Part shown: positions 24,753 to 34,454 of the stretch, one piece after another | How positions within the stretch are numbered: position 1 is the stretch's first letter | Layout: every line of letters starts with the position of its first letter | Source: Sesamum alatum | Taxonomy: Eukaryota > Streptophyta > Magnoliopsida > Lamiales > Pedaliaceae | NCBI GenBank assembly: GCA_034509735.1 | Contig: JACGWO010000005.1 | Coordinates: 12,417,692-12,481,691, forward strand | Reading direction: 5' to 3' | DNA: 64,000 nt | The notes under the pieces: generated by a model | What the model was told of the DNA's origin: nothing | Databases searched by the model: none | Seen by the model: only the letters and a program-made list of their open reading frames with translations | Program-made: the position numbers and the translations under genes

Positions 24753-25010
24753 TGAATGTTATCTATAAAATAAATACATACACATTGGATAAACATGTTT
24801 TTATTTACTTAAAAAAGTTATATAAACATATAATATTGATTAGATTCTTTTGGATAAATGCTAATATTTTTTTCTCATTTATCTAAAAAGTAGTTATATT
24901 CCATTTGGCATAATAGAGCTCATTGAGGTTATCCACATCTGCGCATATGTGACTCTTAAGTGGATAGTCTCAATGATTATGTTTTATTATATATAGACTA
25001 ACTCTATGTA
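24753..25010 (+). repeat. Dispersed direct repeat, copy B, with hairpin
   Basis: Second copy of the segment at 23363. The 57-nt inverted repeat is at 24920-24976, with 15 of 17 stem positions paired although the loop has diverged from copy A. Confidence 0.7.
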
Positions 25011-25076
25011 TGTTGCACATTCAATGTAGGTGCACAGAATATGTAAAAATAAATGATTATGAGTTACTAATTTTTT

Positions 25077-26169
25077 GGAAAAAAATGCAAACAACCCCCT
25101 TCTGATATCAAAATGAGCAAATTATCCTCCAATAAGAAAAATTTAGCAATTTACCTTCCTATACTTTTTAAAGTAAAACAATTTAGGGAGTGTTTGCGCG
25201 CGTTTCGAAAAAGCGCTTTTTCAGCTTCTGGATGCTGAAAAGCACTTTTGATTGGGATGTCAACTTTTGCTTATGAAACTGCTACGGAAAGCACTTTTAA
25301 ACCAAAAGCTGGAAGCACCTTGGGGGGTGCTTCTAGCTGCTTTGGCTTTTTTGTAAATAAATTCAACTTCTTTTTATATTACTTTACCCTCATTATAATA
25401 ATTTCAATTCAATTTTATACTTAATGTATTTTCAAAATTGCTCATCTAAAGTTGATGTTAGAAATTTTAAATAATTTGAATAATTTATCACTAACAAAAT
25501 TTTTAATTTCACATGTTTAATATTTTAAAAATTTACTATTTTATTTTCTATATTATATGATATTATTCCTAAATCATAGAAAAAAATAAATTGATTAAAT
25601 TACTAGGATTAATTAAAAAATAATAATTATTTTGTCAATATTGTAAGTTTATTTATTGTTCATGAATGAACAACTATATTACATAATAGGAACAATATTG
25701 AACTAAACATCCAGTTTTTCTATTAATATTGAATATTTTAATAATATAAATTATAATCATTTTTTAAAAAATTAAATATGAGATATACTAATTGAAATAA
25801 AAATTATTAATTTTGAGAAAAAATAATTATTATAATCAAGAGATAAGTACAAATATTAAGGCAATAGCATCTGTTTAATAATGAGAACAAAACGGTCTGT
25901 AATCAATTAAACATGTTTTAAAAGTATTTTTCTCCCAAACACTACCAATTTAGCTTTTATCCGCTTTTCACTTTTTTTTACAAACACTGCCCACTTTTGA
26001 TTCTGCTACAACTTTCAACTTTTTATACGAAAATCATTTCTTTAAAAGCAGAAGTTCTCGCAAACACTCCCTTACCTCCTTAGACCGGAAGGTAAATTGC
26101 TATTTATTTTTCATAGGGGGAATAATTTGCTCATTTGCAATATCATAACGGGTATATTGCATAAATCCC
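25077..26169. mobile_element. MITE of the clustered family, split by a Harbinger insertion
   Basis: The left half (25077-25185, starting GGAAAAAAATGCAAACAACC) and right half (26072-26169, ending ATTGCATAAATCCC) together make one normal ~205-bp family member. The insertion lies in the middle of the conserved CAATTTACCTCC motif. Confidence 0.75.
25186..26071. mobile_element. PIF/Harbinger (Tourist-type) non-autonomous element, 886 bp
   Basis: Perfect 13-bp inverted ends GGGAGTGTTTGCG, with TTA on both sides (25183-25185 and 26072-26074). The 3-bp TTA duplication and GGG...TGTTTG ends are the signature of PIF/Harbinger. No transposase frame; the interior is AT-rich. Confidence 0.87.
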
Positions 26170-26447
26170 TTTTTTTGTTGTTTGAGTTATAAATTAAATA
26201 ATTTTGAAAGAAAATATTTTAATTAGGAGAAAGATAATCTTAGTTAAAAATAAGTAACTAAGTAAAAAGGTAATTTTGACCACTAAAATTAGCAGACCAA
26301 GAGATCAAAAGCGTGTGGGTCAATAATTATACCCTATGGCTCAGTCAAATTAATCCTAAGGAAATTAAGTATAAAAAAGGAAAAAAGAAAAAAAGGAAAT
26401 TAAGTATAAATGCACCAAATCTACACTTTTTTATGAGGAAGAGCACC

Positions 26448-26456
26448 CTATAAAAT
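26448..26456 (+). promoter_or_regulatory. Likely TATA box of the defensin-like gene
   Basis: CTATAAAAT lies 58-66 bp upstream of the start codon, a normal spacing for a plant gene with a 30-40 base leader. Confidence 0.6.
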
Positions 26457-26513
26457 GACGTTGGATCGATCATCTCCACACATAATCATTATTTCTGAAA
26501 GGAAATCTCAAAT

Positions 26514-26840
26514 ATGCAGCGTTTCAGTTTCACTGCTCTTCTTCTACTCTTACTTCTTCTCCACAATGGTACGTAACAATCTTCAAGTTTGTTATTTAAG
26601 AGTATTGCTTCATTGGTCTATTGAAACCCTACTTCTTGATAAAACTTTGACTTTTTTTTGGTTTCAGGCAGAGTGGAAGTTAAGGCGCAGAGGTGCACCG
26701 AAGAGATTACTTCGCCTGTGGGAGAGTTATGCGACAGAAACAAATGCAGCGATGAGTGTAAGAGAAGACACGGACGTCTGGCTAGTGGACGTTGTTTGTT
26801 AGTTGATACTTGTTCTTGCAGCTATTCTTGTCGTGGATAA
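26514..26840 (+). CDS. Defensin-like cysteine-rich secreted peptide (two exons)
   Basis: Exon 1 is 26514-26568, intron 26569-26667 (99 bp, GTACGT ... TTTCAG), exon 2 is 26668-26840, giving 75 residues. Exon 1 encodes a signal peptide (MQRFSFTA followed by eight leucines). The phase-1 intron right after the signal region is the usual position in plant defensin-like genes. The mature part has eight cysteines spaced C-x11-C-x4-C-x3-C-x11-C-x5-C-x-C-x3-C, which fits the cysteine-stabilised alpha-beta fold with its CxxxC and CxC pairs. Such peptides are exported to the cell wall and act in antifungal defence or in pollen and reproductive signalling; which applies here cannot be read from sequence. 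No stop or frame defect. A TATA box and an AATAAA signal are at sensible distances. No paralogue is in the window. It sits alone among transposons, directly downstream of a MITE. Confidence 0.85.
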
Positions 26841-26876
26841 TCGTATTGGCTTTCAATCTGGTATACATTGGATTCA

Positions 26877-26882
26877 AATAAA
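26877..26882 (+). terminator. Putative polyadenylation signal
   Basis: AATAAA 37 bases after the stop of the defensin-like gene. Confidence 0.5.
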
Positions 26883-26940
26883 ATTGAGATTTTAGATTAA
26901 AGTATTTCTTTATTCAATAATATTTGAAGTTATTTTTTAT

Positions 26941-27390
26941 GGTAAATTGCAGCCACATCTTATTAGATTTAGTATAATTATAAATACTTATTGTTGTATG
27001 AAAAAATATAAATACCTCCATCAAATGGAAATAATTATGCAGCCCCTAAATAGAGATGTGAAAAGTATTATTTTATCAATCCTAAAGTTTTTATTAAAAA
27101 ATTTTTTGAAAAAATATAAAAAAAATTAAAAGTGGGTAAAATAAATAATCCATAGAGAATATTAGTCCATAAAAATATTTTAAATTTTTTTGAAACACAT
27201 ATATAAAGTGATAATTTATAATCCAAAAGGGTATTTTAAGTAGTTCACCATAAAAATTGGATGAAAATTTAAGGGAATGGGCTCTTTGTTAGACAGACGT
27301 TAAAGTCCAATGGGGTATTTGTATTTTTCAAATAATGAGAATGTATTTACAATTCTGCCAAATTTCAAGGAAGGTGGTTGTAATTTATCC
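26941..27390. mobile_element. MITE, second family (TIR GGTAAATT...)
   Basis: Left end GGTAAATTGCAGCCAC and complement of the right end GGATAAATTACAACCACC, with further inverted blocks (ATAATTATAAATAC, AATACAAATACC). It starts about 60 bp after the polyadenylation signal of the defensin-like gene. No clear duplication. Related to 55064-55461. Confidence 0.65.
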
Positions 27391-27399
27391 AATCTTTTA

Positions 27400-27659
27400 G
27401 CATAAATTGATTCTACACCACTTGAGGTTAAGTCTATTTTGCACAAATACCATTATGCCTCTGTCCTTTAAAAAATTACATGTATATTTCCTACTGTTGT
27501 AGTTATAATTAAGATTAGTACCTCCTCAAGAGGAGAAACTAACACAAACACACTTGGATAAAATTACATCAAATACCCTTTAGGCGTGTATTTGTAATTT
27601 TAAGAAAAGTATTAGATATTTGTGCAATTAGATAATCTCATGGAATGTTGATTTACCCT
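27400..27659. mobile_element. MITE-like element, abutting the previous one
   Basis: Left GCATAAATTGATTCTACACC and complement of right GGGTAAATCAACATTCCATG, with inner matches around TTGCACAAATA. Imperfect termini and no duplication seen. Confidence 0.45.
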
Positions 27660-27900
27660 ATTCTTTAATAATTGATGTGTCTCTATATTATAGGTAACAT
27701 TTGCTAATATTGGTCAATCAATTTGCACATGAGTCTATTGATAACAAATAGATATTCTCTTCGATCAAGTTGAACAATATTAAATAAAGTGTTATGTAAA
27801 AATGTGGAGAAGAGAAAAGCATGCGTAATAATAATATGCTTGTACGTGACGATTTCAAAAATAATGTAGATATATATAAATTATATGTATGTTATTTAAT

Positions 27901-28093
27901 AGGGTTTAATGTAATTTACTTTTCAATTATATTGTAAATGAATAAATTATTCCCTTGTAAAAAAATAGTAAATTATTTTCATGTATTTTTTTTTAAAATG
28001 AAGCAATTAATAAGGTAAATTGCTATGTTTCTTTTAATAGGCAGTAATTATACCCATTTGCAATATCATAACGGATTAAATTGCATTTTTTCC
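27901..28093. mobile_element. MITE, clustered family, shortened
   Basis: Starts AGGGTTTAATGTAATTTAC, ends AAATTGCATTTTTTCC. Flanks TTATTTAAT and TTATTAATA suggest an eroded 9-bp duplication. Confidence 0.65.
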
Positions 28094-29769
28094 GTTATTA
28101 ATATCTGTAATACATATTGTAGGAGGGGTCCTTTGATCACATTGGATACATTTTGATCAAATTTTAATTTTCTGGAACTTTGAGTTTTAAAATCGTCCAC
28201 AAAATGTATTATTAGTCTATCGTAAGCATTTAAGTTTATCAACATTTCTTACTAATCGTGGTCCACAATTTCCTTAGTATAAACCACTTAATTTGTTCAT
28301 TTAATAAGAGATCTTTTTTTAAAAAAGAAATAAATCAATTCATTCAAGAATTCAGACGCTCAGTCTGTAAAACATCCAAGATACAAGAAGTCATCCAGAA
28401 CCCGTACTGAAGAAAGAGAGCCTGCATTGCCCTTGAGCCATGTTAGAAAATTGCGATGATAACACTGAAAGATAGGTCTGTCAATAGATAAGGTAAGACC
28501 GTACCCAAGTCCGACCCAAAGGAGGCCTAATTAAAAAACTTGTGTCCAGACACTACTCAATTCATTGTACCCAACCTAAGACCCATTGATTTGAAAACCT
28601 GATCATACCCGATTTTTTGGGTTGGGTCTGACCCAGACCCGCTGCCTTCTTCAAGAATCAAGAATAGGTTACCGAGAAGCAATTGCTCCTTATCTCCACT
28701 TCCGCAGCCGCGTCAATGTCAATTGCCATCCCTTACACACACATAAGAATATATTTCCAGGGTGAAAATTAGGCTTCAATTTTTATGCATAGTGCGCAGG
28801 GTGTGGCTTTCAATTTTTATGCATAGAATATATTTAAGATTTCTTTTTATCTTCAGCCATGGTACGAGCATTGTATGTATTTGGCTATAGATTGAGCTTT
28901 TGATGCAACACCGCCAGGGATTACTTCGTTCCTGCCCGTTGCTCGGCTCTCCACCGCTTGTATTGTTGCCGCGTCGCTTTCATCCCCGGCGGAAAGAGCC
29001 ACAAGAGGAAAGAGAAAGTTGCTTCAGAAATTATAAGGTTGTTGAGTTGATAAGAGACCCAGAAAATTTTCTTAAAATTTTACCTCTCAAATTTTTACGG
29101 GGAGGCGGCGTCAGCGGTGGAGGTGTCAGCGGCGACGTTGACGAAGGTGGCAGCAGCGGTGATTGTAGCGGCGGGTTTGGAATTGTGGTGTTGTGATGTG
29201 GTGGGGGTATGGGTAGGGGATGGGAATGGGGAGATGGGAAGGGTAACAGAAGACTTGGATGGGGGATGGGTTCTGGGTCTATGCGGGTAAGAGTGGGTCT
29301 GGATCATATTAATGTGAAGGGTTTGGGTCTGGGTCTGAGCAATTTTAGATCACTCGTTCAGCATGAATGTCCAATGCTACTTCACAGCCAGTCTTGCCAT
29401 CACCGCTTCTGCATGCATGGTCAGTTACTAGAATGTGCAGAAAGAATACGCCCCGCCAACGAATACACGTACCGCAAGAGTCCCAAACCACCACCGGTTT
29501 GCCGGATACCTCATTGGTAGAGAGAAGCCCGTCTGAAAACTCATAGAAAACTGTTGTAATTGGTATGATTAGTTGCTAATTTATAACAATGTTTTAATCT
29601 AACAGAAGGATGCCAATTAAATGAGAATCCATAGGTTAGATTGTGAAGAAGAACAATAGTGTATTTTGTTGGGAAAAGACAGAAATGAGAGCAAAGGTAG
29701 AATGCGAAACTTTTCCTTCTTCGTATGATTAAGAATGGACATGAAAAGTAGAACAAATGAAGTGTATGG
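28094..29769. other. Unassigned stretch
   Basis: No supported gene. The plus frames 28900-29196 and 29209-29520 are glycine- or basic-rich translations without a recognised domain; the second covers a G-rich repeat region (GGGTCTGGGTCTG). GATAGGTCTGTCAATAG at about 28470 followed by GACCCG-type motifs resembles a hAT MITE left end, but no matching right end was found. Confidence 0.3.
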
Positions 29770-30197
29770 ATGCATAAACTTTATATAGGAAAAACTTCTA
29801 CTATCTCAAAGTAGGATCATACTCACTATCTCTAACAAAAAAATAGAAATTCACAATAAGAAATTCTCATCCAAGTTTACAATAGACTCTTTTTACTCAA
29901 GTTTGAGAGATATGAAGACTTCTCAAACTTTTTCACTTGATGTGGTTTTCTCTCTTATGTGGTGTGTCAAGAGCACATCACTTCTCCTCTATTTATAAAG
30001 GGCTTGGTGAAGCTTTTCAAAGCTCTTCAATAATTATTGGAGAATTCCAAAAACACTTTTCATTCTCCATGCATGTCTTTTAGACTTTAAAAAAAAAAGA
30101 TTGAATTTTCCCATGTTGAAAATTCTGGAGTTGGCTATTTAAAATTGCATAATTTTTATTTCTTGGTTGACTCCCTTAAAGAAGAAGGGATCCAACA
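29770..30197 (-). repeat. 3' LTR of copia copy 3
   Basis: Starts TGTTGGATCCCTTC on the minus strand, right after the polypurine tract. A TATAAATAG box on the minus strand is at 29989-29997. The far end is approximate because no second copy is available. Confidence 0.6.
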
Positions 30198-30214
30198 AAT
30201 CTCCCCCTTCCCAT

Positions 30215-30324
30215 CTTAATTCGGAGGCATTGCCAGATCTGCTCTTTCACAACAATCTTCAAATTTCTTTGTCATTGTAACCTTGGTTAGCATGTCAGAC
30301 CAATTGTCATTCATATGGACTTTA
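30215..30324 (-). pseudogene. End of copia copy 3 pol (after insertion)
   Basis: Minus-strand translation continues the RNase H end from 40414 with VHMNDNWSDMLTKV, the usual copia C-terminal motif. It is followed by a stop and the polypurine tract. Confidence 0.75.
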
Positions 30325-32276
30325 TGTTAGAAAAGGTAACCATGAAGCCAATCTTGTTGGGCTTATGTAACCTATTTCTGACATTGAATGTTTAAATAAA
30401 GTTCATTTTGAATAAAAGTGAGATTCAGTTACGACATTAATACTTTGATTGTGTTCACTTATTCATTTAATTGATGTGACTGTTCAATGCACAACCAAAG
30501 TCCACAGACCGAAAGGTTAATCCAAGAAACTGAACTGTGCATAGGTTGACAAGTCATGAAATCAGTTTCTGTGGATCGGTCTGAAATACTCCAAGTCGAA
30601 GGACCTCAATATTGGGTATCGAAGGTCCATTTGAGACTTGCACTAAATGATTGCAGTCGCGTTTCATCGACAAGTAACGAGGGTCGTCCATGCAATATTA
30701 GTGGGTTGGCCAGCTTAGTGCCGGCTGACTGAGATGACTCGTGGGAATCGTCATATGGGAAACCTTGAATAGGGTTGGTTGGTATGACTTGAATTCCCAG
30801 TTCCAACAGTACGAGATTGGTCCTCGTACTTGAGGGACTACTATACTCACATACACACCATGCCTGTATCTTAGGTTTGGCAAGAGGCTACCAAGTCGAG
30901 AGACATGGTTGCTATAAGCCCTATCTAGTACGGCCAAGATGTGTAGTGTGGACAGTAGGTCCCAAGATAGAATCTGTCTCCTATCAAATGATTGACGGTA
31001 GTATCTCACACATACTCTAAGACTTGTCCTCTATAAATCTGTGGCCACAGTAACTGAACAGTGGGATGGGATCTTAGTGACGTTTAGTATGGACAAGCCT
31101 AGGTCTAAGTCAAGAATGGGTACCGACATCCAGAGTCCATACCCTAGACTAAGGCCGTGAGGTAGTAGACGGAAAGACATGCGTACTCAAGAACCGAAAT
31201 GTTCACGCCACAATATTCACCTAGTCTCTAGTGCCATGGATCGTTGCTAGACGATAGCCCATAGGTGACGGATGAGTTCCGGTCATATGATGATTGAGAA
31301 TTCGGCCAAGTTGAGCTGAGGGTGAAGTTAAAGAGTCACACATAATTCACCGGTAATGGAGGAATTAATTCCAAGAGATCGAACAATTTAATGGGATTAA
31401 ATTGGTTCTCTTCTTGGAGTGTCAAGTCTTTAGTTAGATTAAATGTACTTGACTCATAAATAGGATTTATGAAGTTGAGAAATGAGCTCAAATATTTATT
31501 TAATATTTATTAGGAGCCGAGTGGACTATTTTAAATAGGATTTAAAATATTCCATAAAGCCCATCAAGCGATGGACGGACGAGATTGATTCTAGAGGGAT
31601 TAATAAGATGGCAGACCATGATTAAAGTTTGACTTAGTCATAGTCCTAAGTTGACTAGGATTTGACTAGGTCAAAATCCTAGTCAAAGTGTGTCTCTTTG
31701 GAGAGTTTGAGTAGGAATATGAAAACCCCTTCCCTATAAATACTCAAAATACACCCCCCCCCCCACACACACACTGGCCGATCCCTATCATCTCAAACTC
31801 GTCCCCTTTCCTCTTCACTCCAAGAAAGCTTAGTTTCCTTGTCTTTGATACAAGGGAACACTAGACGAATCGATCATGTTAAATCATAACGCTAGGTCGA
31901 TTTGTCCTTCCTATTCTTCTTGATCTCTTGCTAGCATGGAAAGTCAAGATCCGGTGAATTGCGTGGACGATTTAGAGGGTTCCTGCTTTGTGACCTCAGT
32001 GGCAAAACGTGGAACAACGCGTGTAGCCGTTCGAAGATAGACTACAAAAGGTAAGTCTCGGTTTTTGTTTTCTTTGTTGCAACCCTATGGCCACCATGAA
32101 TTCTACATGATTTTCTTTATTCATGAGATACACCAAATGTCCGGGAGGTTCAAGGGAACACCCCTTGAATGAGTTCTTTAAATTCCATCTCTATAAGCAT
32201 GTTTACGTTTCTTGTTTTAATATTACCGCGCTTCCGCATTCACGCTTCCTCCTGGGACGATCTACAATACATTACA
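30325..32276 (+). repeat. 5' LTR of copia copy 2
   Basis: TGTTAGAAAAGG ... CATTACA. TATAAATA at 31735-31742 is the probable promoter, about 540 bp before the LTR end. It shares the CTAGTGCCATGGATCGTTGC block with the other long LTRs. Confidence 0.93.
31735..31742 (+). promoter_or_regulatory. LTR TATA box
   Basis: TATAAATA following CCTTCCC; the same box is at 39855-39862 in the 3' LTR. Confidence 0.65.
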
Positions 32277-32278
32277 GT

Positions 32279-32292
32279 TGTATCAGAGCCCA
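32279..32292 (+). other. Primer-binding site of copy 2
   Basis: TGTATCAGAGCCCA, two bases after the LTR. One base (T for G) departs from the copy 1 site. Confidence 0.85.
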
Positions 32293-34454
32293 TTTCAGGG
32301 TATAGGCCTAGAGTTTTATGTGCTATACATGTATATGTATGATTACGTGGCTATATTTTCGTTTTAAAGCATGTTGTAAATTATGGGATTCATTGCGTTA
32401 ATTTTGCACTTAAAATTTGGATAATGGATTTCTTGATGTTCTTGAAATATTTTCTTTGTTTCTTGGGGAAAACGGGGTAGAAAGATCAACCGAAAAAACG
32501 GCGATAGCAGTAGACGTCGGATGACTGCGCGCGAACGCGCACAGCAAGCCACGCGCGCACGCACAGGCAGGGGAGCCTACGCGCACACGCACCGGGCTAA
32601 CGCGTCCAGCGCGTGCGGCAGGCAGATACGCAGTCCTTTCGGCTGTGGGTGCAGGGATGCCGACAGGGAAGCGCGCATAGGCAGGGGAGCCTGTGCACAG
32701 CCGCCTGGCCAGCACATGCGGGCAACTCGTCAGATCAGCCCGCGGGCCTTGGCCGCATGCACAAGGCAGCACAACTGGGCATCGCGCACAGAGAGGGGAG
32801 CCTGTGTGCGGCCCCCGGCTAGCGCGCCCAGCGGACGCGGGCGAAGGGTGGAACCAGCCCATGGCTGCGCGCGCCCAGCCAACACGCACAACGCGCGCAA
32901 GCGGCAGGCTGGGGCCGATATCGCGCGCGCATCCGGCTAGGTGGACGCTGCTGGTTGCGGCAGCCATTGCCGACTTTCGTCTTCGTCGTTATTTTTTAGA
33001 ATTGTTTACTCTGGAATTTTTGGAATTATTTTCTGCATGTTTTCTTAAAGGACATTAATTAGAGATATTTTATTTTGGGCTTGATTTGGAACCACCTAGA
33101 ATTTAGTATTGTCTAATATAATGGGCCAAGGATTTTCTACCAAGAATGTTGCAATGGTTGCACCGATGGTCAAATTTCTAGTGTAGAAATTTTACGTTTG
33201 TTCTATTTATGATATTAGTTGTCATATGATTATGTGAATGGCATGTTTACTTGGATATGTGAAATGCTATTTGTGTTGATGAGAATGGATGATCATAAAG
33301 CCCTTAGACCGAATGTATGGTTTAATTTTATGTTGGGGTTGTGTGCCTCATTTTAATTGTCTCCTCTCTCTTTCTGGTTGCGTTGGAATAATAAGGCCTT
33401 CTTTCTCCCTCCTTATGTAGTCTCCCCGGGTGTTCATCAGGGTTTCTTTTTAAATTATAATGAGAGTAGGAAGATGTGAGGTTTTCTTTTAATTCTTGTA
33501 ATTGAAGAAGAACAAGAAGGATGACCTAAAAGGATGATTCCAAGGAGATCCATGGAGGTCCATAGCAATGGAGACCTGGTGGACAAAGAGGCAAGGCCCA
33601 TCAGTGTGTTGATGGGTTTCTACTATTAAATGTAATAGTGTAGGACCAACCCTACATTGACCATAAATCCACTACGGGCTTAGTGGGTCGCATAGGATTC
33701 GGGCTTGTGATCATCCAACAGGGGCGTGCTAGGCTTTTATTTTGCATGTGGAATGTATGGTGGATGAATGGTTTATTTATCATATTCTCGTTTTAGCATG
33801 TAGTTACATTATGCATATGTTTATGTATGATATATGATGAGGTCTCGGTCTTACAAACTCCCTCTTGGTTGGACCAACCTAAAAATATTAGACCCCTAAT
33901 AAATGGACTAGAACCTAAATTTTTCGTCCAAGCCTTCCATCCATGACAAAGTGAGGAAGCTAGTTTCAGTCAATTGCATGGTCTCACGAGTCATGGCACG
34001 TCTTTGTCCTAAAAATAAGTTGCACGTTTGTTGTGAACGAAGTGAATACACTCTTATTACCTGTCTCACGAGTCGTGGGGGTAGTAGTGAGTGCTATAAT
34101 TCGATTGATTGGGTTGGGTCTAACACCTGAATAACGTGATTCGCTTGAAATCCTCGGGATTACGTAAAAAGGTGAGGCAAAACATCTTGAGAATCTCGTA
34201 GGACGAGGATGGTATGGAATACCTCCCATAAAGTTATTTTCCATACAAATCGTAAAAGCGGGGTATGGAGAATTACGTTGTGGATCCCAAGCCCACTTAG
34301 AATGAGTTTTCCGAAAACAACGTTTGAGAGTGGCGTATTTTTGTAGAAATAGCGGGAGCATTAAATGAATGAAGTCCAAGTCTTTAATTTGATTATTTAG
34401 CACCTCTTTAATTCTGCTGATTGGATGCCTTTATTTTAAATGTATATTTAAATA
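32293..34454 (+). other. Leader of copia copy 2 with GC-rich cassette
   Basis: A 2.2-kb non-coding leader. 32517-32950 is extremely rich in GCGC dinucleotides, while the flanks are AT-rich. Three degenerate copies of a block around CAGGGGAGCCT (about 32567, 32680, 32795) give it an imperfect tandem structure. Overlapping long frames on both strands here are a by-product of the composition. The twin near-palindromes are at 33982 and 34064, 82 bp apart. The first has one base changed. Confidence 0.75.

Larger units (their letters stand above)
21294..25076. other. AT-rich intergenic DNA
   Basis: No gene supported. The minus frame 22603-22830 (MENAISNDSKTGRMIVAF) is the only one with mixed composition. 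It ends in AAG/GTAAAG, which might be a donor site, but no family is recognised. Long plus frames at 23762-24004 and 24321-24536 are low-complexity F/L/I/Y translations of AT-rich DNA. A diverged direct duplication is described separately. Confidence 0.4.

Noticed and set aside
26455..26802. 115-residue frame across the defensin-like gene
   Set aside because: Reads through the intron in another frame; the spliced model gives a signal peptide and all eight cysteines.
28470..29330. hAT-like element with GACCCG motifs
   Set aside because: A possible left end only; no matching right end or 8-bp duplication found.
32410..33058. Several overlapping frames of 66-185 residues on both strands
   Set aside because: Caused by the GC-rich leader block, where stop codons are rare; not conserved in sibling leaders.
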